DNA from: Peromyscus leucopus
Taxonomy: Eukaryota > Chordata > Mammalia > Rodentia > Cricetidae
DNA length: 64,000 bases
Direction: 5' to 3'
Assembly (NCBI RefSeq): GCF_004664715.2
Contig: NC_051064.1
Location: 114,004,240-114,068,239 of the forward strand
Shown here: in pieces, positions 55,634-64,000 of the stretch
Layout of the letters: every line of letters starts with the position of its first letter
Numbering within the stretch: the stretch's first letter is position 1
Made by a program: the position numbers and the translations under genes
Notes under the pieces: model-generated
What the model saw: only the letters and a program-made list of their open reading frames with translations
Told to the model about the DNA's origin: nothing
Databases searched by the model: none

Positions 55634-55749
55634 ATTTTAATGTATGTAAGCATGCACATATGGGCTGTTTTTGATTACTTACATGAGATAAGGTGAAATC
55701 ATTGATTTTAACCTTTCTCATATTCTCATATATGCATTCAAGGTGCCAT
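55634..55749. other. Unassigned sequence
   Basis: Short gap, no feature. Confidence 0.2.
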
Positions 55750-56135
55750 AGTAAGCTTCAGTTGTCAACTTGATAAACATGGGGAGAAAGAACCTCAGTT
55801 GAGAAATTACCTTCATCAGATTGGCCTATGGGTATGCTGCAGCACAATTTCTTGATTGCTAATTAATGGAGAAGGGCCCAAACTACTATGAGTTTTACCA
55901 TCCCTGGGAAGGTGGTACTGGATTATAAAAGGAAGGTAACTGAGCAAACCAGAGGAAGCTAGCAAGCAAGCAGAGTTCCTCCATGGTCTCTACTTCAGCT
56001 CTTAGTGTTCAGGTTCTTGCCTTCTGTTTTCTGCCTGGTTCCCTGGATGATAGACTGTAATTCAGAAGCCTAAATAATACTCCCTGAATTACTTTGTCAT
56101 GGTGTTCTATCACAGCAACAAAGAAACAAACTGGA
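55750..56135 (+). mobile_element. MaLR-type LTR, sense
   Basis: 'TTCAGTTGTCAACTTGATAA', 'AACCTCAGTTGAGAAATTAC', TTCATCAGATTGGCCTATGG, 'TTCCTCCATGGTCTCTACTT' and 'GTCATGGTGTTCTATCACAG' are the sense form of the family seen antisense at 42,309. Confidence 0.82.
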
Positions 56136-56269
56136 AAAAAATACTGGAAAAAGAATTTCATTTATTCATTTGGCAAGTATGTTATTGAGTAGATATATAG
56201 AAAAAAATGTGCACATATAAGGACAAAGTTCAATGAATTACATAAGCAGATAGACATATGTAACCACAA
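56136..56269. other. Unassigned sequence
   Basis: No recognisable feature. Confidence 0.2.
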
Positions 56270-56530
56270 GTCTATACCTCAAAAGCCATAACAACTACCC
56301 ACACCCAAATAATTACTTCTTCCATACCTACTGTCATCAAACACTGCAAATTGGTCTTGTTAGCATTTGAACTTCTATAAATGAATTTACATTATAGAAT
56401 ATATTTTATGTCTAGCTTGTCTGATTTCTTATGCTTAATGTTCCTGATAATCATGCATACTTTTGCACGTAATTCACTGATTTTCATTATTATGTAGTAT
56501 ACATATGCATATAGCAAAGACATATATTCT
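56270..56530 (-). mobile_element. Old L1 3' UTR-like relic, antisense
   Basis: 'GAACTTCTATAAATGAATTT', 'ATATTTTATGTCTAGCTTG' and 'TTATGCTTAATGTTCCTGAT' follow the reversed 3' region of ancient L1s. Confidence 0.5.
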
Positions 56531-56539
56531 TTTAAAATG

Positions 56540-56790
56540 AACATCACCCTGGCCCCCGTTTTGGGTAACTGTTGCCTTTCTTGCTGACCTTGACCTTGAT
56601 ATCCTCTCTATGCTAATTCCCTGCCGGGTTCCACCCTCCTGAATGCTTAAGGGAAGTTCCTTGTCTGTGTATTTTGCATAATGGGTATTAACAGCTTAGA
56701 TACAAGATTGTAAAACATCAGTAGTGAATTTCTGCCCTGTGGGGTTCTCCCATTGTGCTATAAGCCTGTATTTAAGACCTCCTCCCTCAT
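56540..56790 (+). mobile_element. Possible rodent LTR fragment ending in an A-rich tail
   Basis: 'TTTTGCATAATGGGTATTAA', 'CTTAGATACAAGATTGTAAA', 'GCCCTGTGGGGTTCTCCCAT' and 'CTATAAGCCTGTATTTAAGA' then CCTCCTCCCTCATTAAA have the look of a retroviral U3/R region with a polyadenylation-type ATTAAA. The family is from memory only. Confidence 0.35.
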
Positions 56791-56819
56791 TAAAAAGAAA
56801 AAAAAAAGAAAAAAGAAAA

Positions 56820-56860
<41 letters not shown>

Positions 56861-56862
56861 AA
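56791..56862. repeat. (GAAA)n polypurine tract
   Basis: An irregular A/G stretch followed by about ten GAAA units, directly after the possible LTR fragment. Confidence 0.95.
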
Positions 56863-57100
56863 CTATAGAAGATATGAACAGTATTACCAATAGAAACACG
56901 TTTATGTATATTTTAAGGCTGTTTTAAGTGCATTTTTAAAAAACATTTTTACACATTCTGTAGCCCTTTATTGTTAAATGTATCTCTTTATGTTGAGCTG
57001 TTTCTTACCTTAAAAGGTATAGTTTGTCTGATGTTGTGATAGTTATATTTACTATCCTAGAGTTAATATTTTCTATTCTTTGGCTACCAATCTTTCTATG
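56863..57100. other. Unassigned AT-rich sequence
   Basis: 'TATAGTTTGTCTGATGTTGTG' near 57,018 may be reversed L1 ORF2; otherwise nothing. Confidence 0.25.
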
Positions 57101-57102
57101 TA

Positions 57103-57619
57103 CAATCATTTTCTACACAATGACATTTTGATCAATGATAAACTGCATATTTGATGAGATTATACTGGACCTGAAATATTCCTATCATCTCTGATATTGT
57201 AGCTATTATGGTACCATGGGATCACATTTGTGTTGCTGCTGGCATAAACAAACCTAATTCATGACTACTTGTGTAAAAACATAGCACACAGAATGATGAA
57301 CTACACATAATACTTGGTCACAGTAATAAATTACTGGCTTATATATTATTTTAAGTACTGTACTTTTGGCACTGAAATGTACTTCTGCTTGCATAAAAAT
57401 GTTAACTTTAAACAACAGGTCATTTTGAATCAGAAATATCCTCTTGATCTCATGTTTACCACATACTAACTGGACCAACAGACTACTCTATAGTGTTTGA
57501 CCTATAACATCTAGGTTTGTGTAAATAAATAAATATATTCCACATATATTTATTTACTATATATTATATATATTATGCATTTCTGAGAACATTCTTCACT
57601 ATTAAGTGACACAAGACTG
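57103..57619. mobile_element. Tigger/MER2-like DNA transposon relic
   Basis: The left end 'CTACACAATGACATTTTGAT' with AATGATAAACTGCATATTTG, and the right end 'CATCTAGGTTTGTGTAAAT' then 'GCATTTCTGAGAACATTCTT' and TAAGTGACACAAGACTG match the ends of the MER2/Tigger group. TA precedes the left end. The interior (CATAATACTTGGTCACAGTA) also fits. The right side holds an AT-rich expansion at 57,519-57,575. Confidence 0.7.
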
Positions 57620-57629
57620 TCCATGTATC

Positions 57630-57795
57630 ATAGTTAGATTTCTACTGCTGTGTAGAATAAAGGAATTACTTTATTTCATCTTAAAGCATAGAGCATATAA
57701 ACCATCATCATGAAAATCGTGGCAGCTACTCAAGGCAGGAATTGGAGTCAGGAACTTAAGCAGAGATCATACTATTATAAGGGAGCTGAGAATTT
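57630..57795 (-). mobile_element. MaLR-type LTR fragment, antisense
   Basis: 'TTAGATTTCTACTGCTGTG' and 'TTACTTTATTTCATCTTAAA' followed by GGCAGGAATTGGAGTCAGGA match the start of the reversed MaLR LTR family. Confidence 0.58.
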
Positions 57796-58244
57796 TCTAT
57801 CATATAGTGATATGGTAGCATAATTTGTGAGGATGATGATGTAAGTATCATTAGTTCTCTGTCAGTCTTTTAATAGCAGAACTTGTGTAATTATGTATAG
57901 AACATAATGCTTGAAAAGAATAAATGGCTACTAGTTTATATATTTGTTATACTATACATTTATAGTTTATTTAGAGTGTCTGTTCTACCTACTTAGAGAA
58001 ATCTAATTGTGAAAAAGTCTTATGTAAGTTGTTCAGGAGATGTTCTAAAAGATGTCCTAGGTAGGAGACCAGTGCTCTTTGCATGTTACTGCTCCTGCAG
58101 ACCTTCTGGTAGATTAAGATGTGGTAGTATGGCACTGATACTGATGCTGTTGACTGTTTGGAGAGCTAGGATAATATACATGTTGTGTCTTTATCTTGAA
58201 CAAACAAATTTAAAAATTTTAAATAACAAATGAAAAAAATTAGT
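57796..58244. other. Unassigned sequence
   Basis: No supported gene; frame 58,009-58,233 has no motif. Confidence 0.25.
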
Positions 58245-58425
58245 CTAGGCCAAATTTAATGGTACACACTTCTAATCCTGGCATTCAGGGGTTGAAACAG
58301 AATAATTATCTTGAGTTCAAGGACAGCATGAGCCATATGATGAGTATTATATCAGCCATGGCTACTTAAGAAGAACCTAACTGAAAAAATTGAAATAAAA
58401 ATAGATAAATAAATAAATAAGTCTG
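58245..58425 (+). mobile_element. Old B1-type SINE, sense
   Basis: 'TTAATGGTACACACTTCTAA', TCCTGGCATTCAGGGGTTG and 'TTGAGTTCAAGGACAGCATG' follow B1, ending in an A-rich tail with ATAA units at 58,403-58,422. Confidence 0.75.
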
Positions 58426-58534
58426 TTCTATATAGCCTTAGTGTGCAGTACAGTTATTTTCTTTTCTTTATAGAAATTATCTCTGCCTAGTATTATATAC
58501 ATTTATATTCTTGTTTGTTGTTTGTTAGCAAAAC
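58426..58534. other. Unassigned sequence
   Basis: No feature. Confidence 0.2.
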
Positions 58535-58650
58535 AAGTTACACGAAGGCAGGAACTATATATATTTAATTTGTCAATATATCCCAGCATACAGAACAGGT
58601 TTTGTTACATAGGCAGAGTTCAATAAATATTTGTTAAAAGAATTACCTGT
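58535..58650 (+). mobile_element. L2 relic, sense
   Basis: 'CACGAAGGCAGGAACTATAT', 'ATATCCCAGCATACAGAACA' and 'AGTTCAATAAATATTTGTTA' are the L2 3' end in order. Confidence 0.62.
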
Positions 58651-59104
58651 GTATCTATAGAATAAAGTACTTCTTTTCAATTCTCAGCTTGAATTATTTA
58701 TATTTTTTTTGCCCAAACTCTTCAACGCCATTTCCAAGACCTTAATACTAAGCTCTGGTCCTTGGATTTGACATTTTGACTTGACTTTCTATCATTTGTT
58801 TCTTCCATTTCAGCAGTCTGATTTCTGACCCTTAGCCCTCTGTGTTTATCAGGACCCTCTTTCTCTACCTCTTCTTAAGTAGAATATGTTTTGACTCTGG
58901 TTTCTTCTCTTTTTAATGTTACTAGAGTATTAGTCAAATGTTTATTAAATTATTTATTATTAGACAGAAATACATCTCAACCAATTAAAGCCCAATACCA
59001 CTGAAGAGATGAATTATGACACCCTACTTTTTCCTCTTGTAACTGTGGCTTCTAAGCTGATATCTGGCCAGTCCCCTCTCAGAAGGAATTACCTAGCTAT
59101 CTCC
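58651..59104. other. Unassigned sequence
   Basis: No supported feature. Confidence 0.25.
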
Positions 59105-59215
59105 ACTTTAAAAATGGGAAAATTAAAGAACAGTGCTGAAAAACCATCTTTCTAATGTCAAGCCAAGAGTCAGTGGATTCACCCAGGAGAGAAGACAGGT
59201 CTCTTTTGCATCCCA
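59105..59215 (-). mobile_element. MIR-like relic, antisense
   Basis: 'CTTTAAAAATGGGAAAATTA', AGAACAGTGCTGAAAAACC and 'CAAGCCAAGAGTCAGTGGAT' follow reversed MIR loosely. Confidence 0.48.
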
Positions 59216-59917
59216 ACTTTCCTATTTGTACTTGCATGAAACCCTACTAAGAGGTACACATTTTCCCATAGTTCTTTCTTTTTTCCCCCAAATTCACTGA
59301 GCATGTTCAATAAAGTAAACAATAATTTTAGCACAAGTCAACCTTTTCATAATTGATTTTTCTCATTTTTGATAGATTTGTAATTGTCAATTTTCTTGCT
59401 GACTTGAGGGCCTCACCTGGCTTTGTCATTCTAACCCTTGGAGTAATTTAGCTCTACCTTGTAAGACAGGTCCCTAAGCTTATATTATTCTCTGTTGGTT
59501 TTGTCTTTTCAATCAATGGTTCATGAAAAATTCATGCCCAAGGTAAAATTCTAGTGCACCACTCTGAGCAAAATGTGATTATTTTAAACAAAGGGGAGAG
59601 CTTAGTATTCTCAGAAACTCTTTAGAGAGAGCTGCCTTTAATAAGGGAATATTTTATCTTCCATTTGCCATCCACAATATGCTCCTGCTTTTTCCTTTAA
59701 AAATTGATTTAGTCCAAATATCAGGTTTAAAACTGCTATAATCCATGAATATTGGTTCTAATAATTTGAAATTTATGAAAAGAAAACCATCTCAACCTAA
59801 GTTTTAGATCAATGATAAAAATATTTCAACTAAACACATGGGAATGTTGTTTGAATATGATGTGAATATGAATATCCATACATTGGCTGTCTAGCCTAAG
59901 ATTTAATCTTTTGTATC
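59216..59917. other. Unassigned sequence
   Basis: About 700 bp, no supported gene or repeat. Confidence 0.3.
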
Positions 59918-60012
59918 AGTTTTCTTATTGCTGTGATGAAATACATGAAAAGGTGAAGCTTGCGGAAAAGGAAAGTTTGGCTCACAATTCAAGAGACAGA
60001 GTCATGGTTGGA
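59918..60012 (-). mobile_element. MT-type LTR fragment, antisense
   Basis: 'TATCAGTTTTCTTATTGCTG' then GTGATGAAATACATGAAAAGG and 'TTTGGCTCACAATTCAAGAG' match the reversed MT start. Confidence 0.65.
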
Positions 60013-60126
60013 TATAGCTGCTATAGCTAATTAAGAATATTTTAAATGATTTAGTATGTTGTACTGTAATTTGGAGTAACTGGCATGTCTTCACATGGAC
60101 TTAATCTTGAGCCTAGATCCACATTG
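60013..60126. other. Unassigned sequence
   Basis: No feature up to the target-site copy of the solo LTR. Confidence 0.2.
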
Positions 60127-60132
60127 GGCCCT

Positions 60133-60508
60133 TGCTGTGGGATGTTCTCTATGCTGTGAGTGTGTTGTTCTGATTGGTTAATAAATAAAATGCTGATTGG
60201 CCAGTAGCCAGAAAGGAAGTATAGGCAGGACAAACAGAGAAGAGAATTCTGGGAACAAAAAGGCTAAATCAAGACACACTGCCAGCCGCCACCCTGAGAA
60301 GATGTTAAGATACCGGTAAGCCACAAGCTACATGGCAACATATAGACTAATAAAAAGGGGTTAATTTAAGATATAAGAACAGCTAGCAAGAAGCCTAAGC
60401 CATTAGGCCAAACACTTTAAATAATACAAGCGTCTGTAAGTTTATTTTATAAGTGGGCGGTCGGACTGCTGGGGCTTGACAGGACCTGGAGAAAAAACTC
60501 CAGCTACA
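60133..60508 (+). mobile_element. Family A solo LTR (ERVK-like), copy 5, only plus-strand copy
   Basis: A 376-bp LTR from TGCTGTGGGATG to CAGCTACA. Flanks GGCCCT (60,127-60,132) and AGCCCT (60,509-60,514) are a 6-bp duplication with one mismatch. Two ATTGG boxes, CTGATTGGTTAA at 60,171 and CTGATTGGCC at 60,193, lie about 20 bases apart beside AATAAATAAAA. No internal viral sequence. Confidence 0.88.
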
Positions 60509-60514
60509 AGCCCT

Positions 60515-60636
60515 TACCTTACATCAAGCCTTGACTGGGTCATAAAATGAAATATGGTCTGAGTGATTGCCCTGTTATTTCAGAGACAACCTAGACCTCT
60601 GATTTATTAGTTTTTACTACGTGACACCCAGTACGG
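60515..60636. other. Unassigned sequence
   Basis: No feature. Confidence 0.2.
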
Positions 60637-60860
60637 TGTAGCCCACCAGCTTTAGAGTCAAATAAACCTGATTTAGGATCCTGATCATACTACTTGTCAG
60701 CATTGTACCCTTGGAAATTTGCTTATTTCTGTGAGGTTTTCAGTTTCTTTATCTGTGAAAGAGAAATATTAGTATTCCCCCCCCATGATGCTGTTGTGAT
60801 CATTAAATGATGTTTTCTGAATAAAGCATCTGGGACATAGTACTTAATATCAACTAGAAC
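60637..60860 (+). mobile_element. MIR relic, sense, nearly full length
   Basis: 'TTTAGAGTCAAATAAACCTG', 'GGATCCTGATCATACTACTT', 'GTACCCTTGGAAATTTGCTT', 'TTTTCAGTTTCTTTATCTGT', 'TGATCATTAAATGATGTTTT' and 'AAGCATCTGGGACATAGTAC' track MIR end to end. Confidence 0.75.
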
Positions 60861-60901
60861 CATAGGAACATGTATTCTGTAGTTGGCAGAATTCTTTTAA
60901 G

Positions 60902-61192
60902 AAGGCTGAGGAGATAGCTTAGATCATACAGTATTTACTGTACAGACATGTTATTCCTTAGCATCTACACAAAAAGGTAGATGTGGCAGCATGCACTTGT
61001 AACCTAGTACTGTAGAGGCAGAGACAAGAAAATAAATAAGCTTGCTGGTCAGCCAGTTTAGCCCTCTTGACAAGCACATGCCAATGAGAGAACATGTCTC
61101 AAAAATAAAGTGAATGGCATCAGGGGAGAAACAACCAACTTTTTCCTGTGGCATCCACAGACATGCACATATACACCTGTGTGCACTCACAC
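60902..61192 (+). mobile_element. B4-type composite SINE, sense
   Basis: tRNA-like head 'AAGGCTGAGGAGATAGCTTA', a B1-like body from 'AGATGTGGCAGCATGCACTT' to 'GAGAACATGTCTCAAAAATA', and a CA-rich tail. Confidence 0.8.
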
Positions 61193-61300
61193 GTGCCTTT
61201 TGTGAGTGTTTACATAGAACAGAAATGGGTACATTTGGAGAGATCTATGCATATACCTAAACCTGTCCATATTCCCCATATTTCCTTTTGTAAATTTTTT
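61193..61300. other. Unassigned sequence
   Basis: No feature. Confidence 0.2.
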
Positions 61301-61317
61301 AAAGTTATGTTTCTTTA

Positions 61318-62788
61318 CTTATCCAGAGGGCCTGGTCCAGTTCCATGCGGGCTCCTCAGCCATTGGTTCACAGTTAATGCATTTCTACTAGTTTGGCTAT
61401 TTGTCCCTGTGCTTTTTCCAATCATGGTCTCAATATCTCTCGCTCATACAATACCTCCTCTCTCTCACTGACTCGGCTCTCGGAGCTCCACCTGGGGCTT
61501 GGCTGTGGATCTCTACATCCACTTCCATCAGACACTGGATGAGAGTTCTATCATGACAGCCAGGGTGTTCAGCCATCTGATCACCAGAGCAGGTAAGCTC
61601 AGGTGCTCTCTCGACCATTGCCAGTAGTCTACAGTGGAGGTATCTTTGTGGATTTCTGGGGACCTCTCTAACACTCTACTTCTTCCTATTCCCCTGGGGT
61701 CTTCATTCATCATGGTATCTCCCTCCCCGTTCTCCCACTCTGTTCCTGATCCAGCTGGTACCTCCCTCTTCCCTAAGCTCTCTTTCCTCTGACCCTTGCC
61801 CTCCATTATCCCCCTCTCCCCAGTTTGCTCATGTAGATTTCATCCATATCTCTGTCATTGGTGATCCCTGTGTCTTTCTCAGGGTCCTCTTTACTAGGTA
61901 GCCTCCCTGAATTTGTGAGTTACAATCTGGTTATCCTTTGCTTTACATCTAGTATCCACTTATGAGTGAGTACATACCAGGTTTGTCTTTCTGAGTCTGG
62001 GTTACCTCACTCAGGATGATTTTTTTCTATTTCCATCCATTTGCCTGCAAACCTCATGATGTCATTATATTTCTCTGCTGAGTAGTACTCCATTGTGTAT
62101 ATGTACCACATTTTCTTTATCCATTCTTCAGTTGAAGGGCATCTAGGTTGTTTTCAGGTTCTGGCTATTACAAATAATGCTGTTATGAACATAGTTGAGC
62201 ATGTGTTCTTGTGGTATGGTTGAGCATTCTTTGGGTATATGTCCAAGAGTGGTATAGCTGGGTCTTGAGGGAGGTTGATTCCCAATTTTCTAAGAAAACG
62301 CCATATTGATTACCAAAGTGGCTGTACAAGTTTGCATTCCCACCAACAGTGGAGGAGTGTTCCCCTTGCTCCACATCCTCTCCAACATAAGCTGTCTTCA
62401 GTGTTTTTTATCTTAACCATTCTGACAGATGTAAGATGGTGTCTCAGAGTCATTTTGATTTGCATTTCCCTGAGTATTAAGGATGTTGACAGTTGATTAG
62501 CTTGAACTGTTTGGGAGGCCCCCAGGCAGTGGAGACAGACCGTCCTTGGTGCTTGGGATGGCTTTTTGTAGCCTGGGGCCTATGCTGGGACACTTTGCTC
62601 AGCCCTGATGTAGGGAGAAGGGGACTGGACCTGCCTTGGGTAAGTCTACCAGGATGGGCTGACTCCCCAGGGATTTGCCTTGGAGGAGGTGGGAATGGGT
62701 GGTGGATTGGGGGAAAGGTCTGGAGGATGGGAGAAGGGAGCACAGGGGAATCTGTGTCTTATATGTAAAATTAAGTTAATTATACATA
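61318..62788 (+). mobile_element. L1 insertion with 5' inversion (twin priming)
   Basis: A perfect 17-bp duplication (61,301-61,317 and 62,789-62,805, starting AAAGTTATGT) bounds it. The left part to about 62,490 is antisense: 3' UTR first, then ORF2 end. The right part, from about 62,491 (GTTGATTAGCTTGAACTG), is sense 3' UTR to a weak tail. The two pieces meet at neighbouring L1 positions. It is older than the 20,587 copy, judging by the mismatches between them. Confidence 0.92.
62183..62374 (-). pseudogene. L1 ORF2 fragment, broken
   Basis: A 63-codon minus-strand frame contains [20 protein letters not shown], typical of the end of L1 ORF2, then shifts out of frame. Part of the inverted segment of the L1 at 61,318. 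Not functional. Confidence 0.8.
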
Positions 62789-62805
62789 AAAGTTATGTTT
62801 CTTTA

Positions 62806-63129
62806 AATTATGGACAACTCATCCACACCATTGACTACAGCCTTGACTGCAGCCTATGAATCAGTATATAATCCTATAGCTAGTTAGTGTTCCAAAATAT
62901 ACAAGTATGTGCACTGTCTATAATTCTGCCAATTGTGGAGATTTCCCTTCCCTTCTAGCCTTCAGGGACACCCCACAAAGCAGCTGTAATGTTGTAGGTT
63001 TCCACTTCCAGGTGGTGCCTGCACAGTATGCAGACCATTCTGGAAGCCAGGATTTAGTTTTTCCTTCCCCCTCAACCAGTTCTAGGACCCCTTCCCCATT
63101 GCCCAGTGCAGAGTCTACTGTGCCAATCC
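62806..63129. other. Unassigned sequence
   Basis: No supported feature. Frame 62,907-63,203 has no motif and runs into the LTR relic. Confidence 0.25.
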
Positions 63130-63625
63130 TGGCACTGCCACCTGCACCAGTCAGGGTTCTTTACAGCAACAGAACCAAGAGAACATGGTGGGGAGGATGG
63201 TGAGTTTGTGTCCCATAGAGGAATAAAAGGGGTTTTACTAGGCTGGCATGTACAATAGGGGATGAGTATTACAACATATGAGAGAAAGAAAACTTGATAG
63301 ATGTTCATTTCAAGAAGCTGGATGCCCAAGCAGTATTAATGCAGTTCCAAAATCTGGCATTGAGATTGAATTGGTAAGCTGGCTGAGTAGTCAGAGTCTG
63401 ATGTAAGCAGAGTGTATCAGTGGCCTGTACTAGCTCAGAAATGAGAAGGGGAGGGCAATGCATGCTGCTTTTCCCTCAGGATGCCTTCTGCCTCACATGT
63501 TGGAAAGAGCTTCATCAAGGGTGGACCTTCCCCTCTCAGTTAATTCTCTCATAAGTGCCACCCCATTAAAACCCAGAGGAATGTCTTTTTGGTAATTCTA
63601 AATCTAGTCAACTTGCCAAGACCAA
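63130..63625 (-). mobile_element. Rodent LTR relic, antisense
   Basis: 'CAGTCAGGGTTCTTTACAGC', 'TGAGTAGTCAGAGTCTGATG', 'AAGGGTGGACCTTCCCCTCT' and 'AATTCTAAATCTAGTCAACT' have the order of a MaLR/ERVL-class rodent LTR in reverse. Related to the 11,464 element in general plan. Subfamily uncertain. Confidence 0.58.
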
Positions 63626-63834
63626 ACCACACACTTTCTGACCAATAAAGCATTGTTTCAATCCTATGGGCATATCAATTGTGTAAAATTTATAAAGTTT
63701 GCAAAGAGTGGTGGAGACAAGGTTTGACCACAGCTGTCTACTCTTTAGACTGTCATCTTTTCTTACCTTCTCATATTATAGATGAGTCAAGAGAAAGAAG
63801 TTGACACTGATTTCTAATAGGCCACATCATCCTG
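63626..63834. other. Unassigned sequence
   Basis: No recognisable feature. Confidence 0.2.
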
Positions 63835-64000
63835 TGGTGACGAATTAGGAGATCTATCTTGGTGAGATTAATGGAGGTAGCAAGACCCACCCTAAATGAG
63901 GGCAGTACTCTTTCATGATTTCATGGGCTGGGCCTTGTATTGAATTAAAAAGTAGAGAGGAATTCCACCTGAACAGAGCATTCACCAGTCTCTGCTTTCT
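63835..64000 (+). mobile_element. MT-type MaLR LTR, sense, cut by window end
   Basis: 'AGCAAGACCCACCCTAAATG', AGGGCAGTACTCTTTCATG, 'CATGGGCTGGGCCTTGTATT' and 'GAACAGAGCATTCACCAGTC' then TCTGCTTTCT match the first half of an MT LTR. The remainder lies beyond base 64,000. Confidence 0.82.

Overview
The window is 64 kb of AT-rich mammalian nuclear DNA from a rodent. The B1, B2 and B4-type SINEs, Lx-like L1 3' ends, ORR1/MT-type LTRs and URR1 elements are rodent signatures. The youngest B1 copies, the young L1 3' UTR and two repeated 350-450 bp LTR families look to me like those of cricetids (hamsters, voles, deer mice) rather than mouse or rat. That family-level call comes from recognition, not from a search, and I do not name a genus.

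I find no protein-coding exon, processed gene copy, tRNA, rRNA, CpG island or CRISPR array that I can support. Every long open frame I examined lies in a repeat or lacks any recognisable protein motif. The window is best read as intergenic or deep intronic sequence. Its content is layers of transposable elements: mammal-wide relics (MIR, L2, MER5A, a Tigger/MER2-like transposon, MLT1-like LTRs, old L1), rodent elements, and a young layer of LTRs, L1s and B1s that still have target-site duplications (TSDs).

Layout: 0-12 kb holds an old L1 with a nested B1, an Lx 3' UTR insertion, a MaLR LTR, a (TC)30 tract and MIR/LTR relics. 12-29 kb holds the first young LTRs, a twin-primed L1 with a B1 at its inversion junction, a B2, a truncated L1, and two solo LTRs that abut at 25.9-26.7 kb. 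29-46 kb holds microsatellites, B3/B4 SINEs, overlapping old L1s, ORR1/MT LTRs and an inverted old L1. 46-55 kb holds a third LTR type, two URR1 transposons, another solo LTR of each main family, and a repeat-poor, moderately GC-rich block near 48.3-49.7 kb. 55-64 kb holds a long GT tract, MaLR LTRs, a Tigger/MER2-like transposon, a plus-strand solo LTR, a second twin-primed L1 and an MT-type LTR cut by the window end.

The best-supported results are structural. Five copies of one solo LTR family (A) and four of another (B) are present, most with 6-bp TSDs that can be read directly. Two L1 insertions have 17-18 bp TSDs and 5' inversions. One young L1 has a short non-L1 sequence at its 5' junction. 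Several LTRs carry B1-derived segments. I saw no evidence of a new gene system. Repeat family names come from recognition and should be confirmed with a repeat library; boundaries without a stated TSD are approximate.
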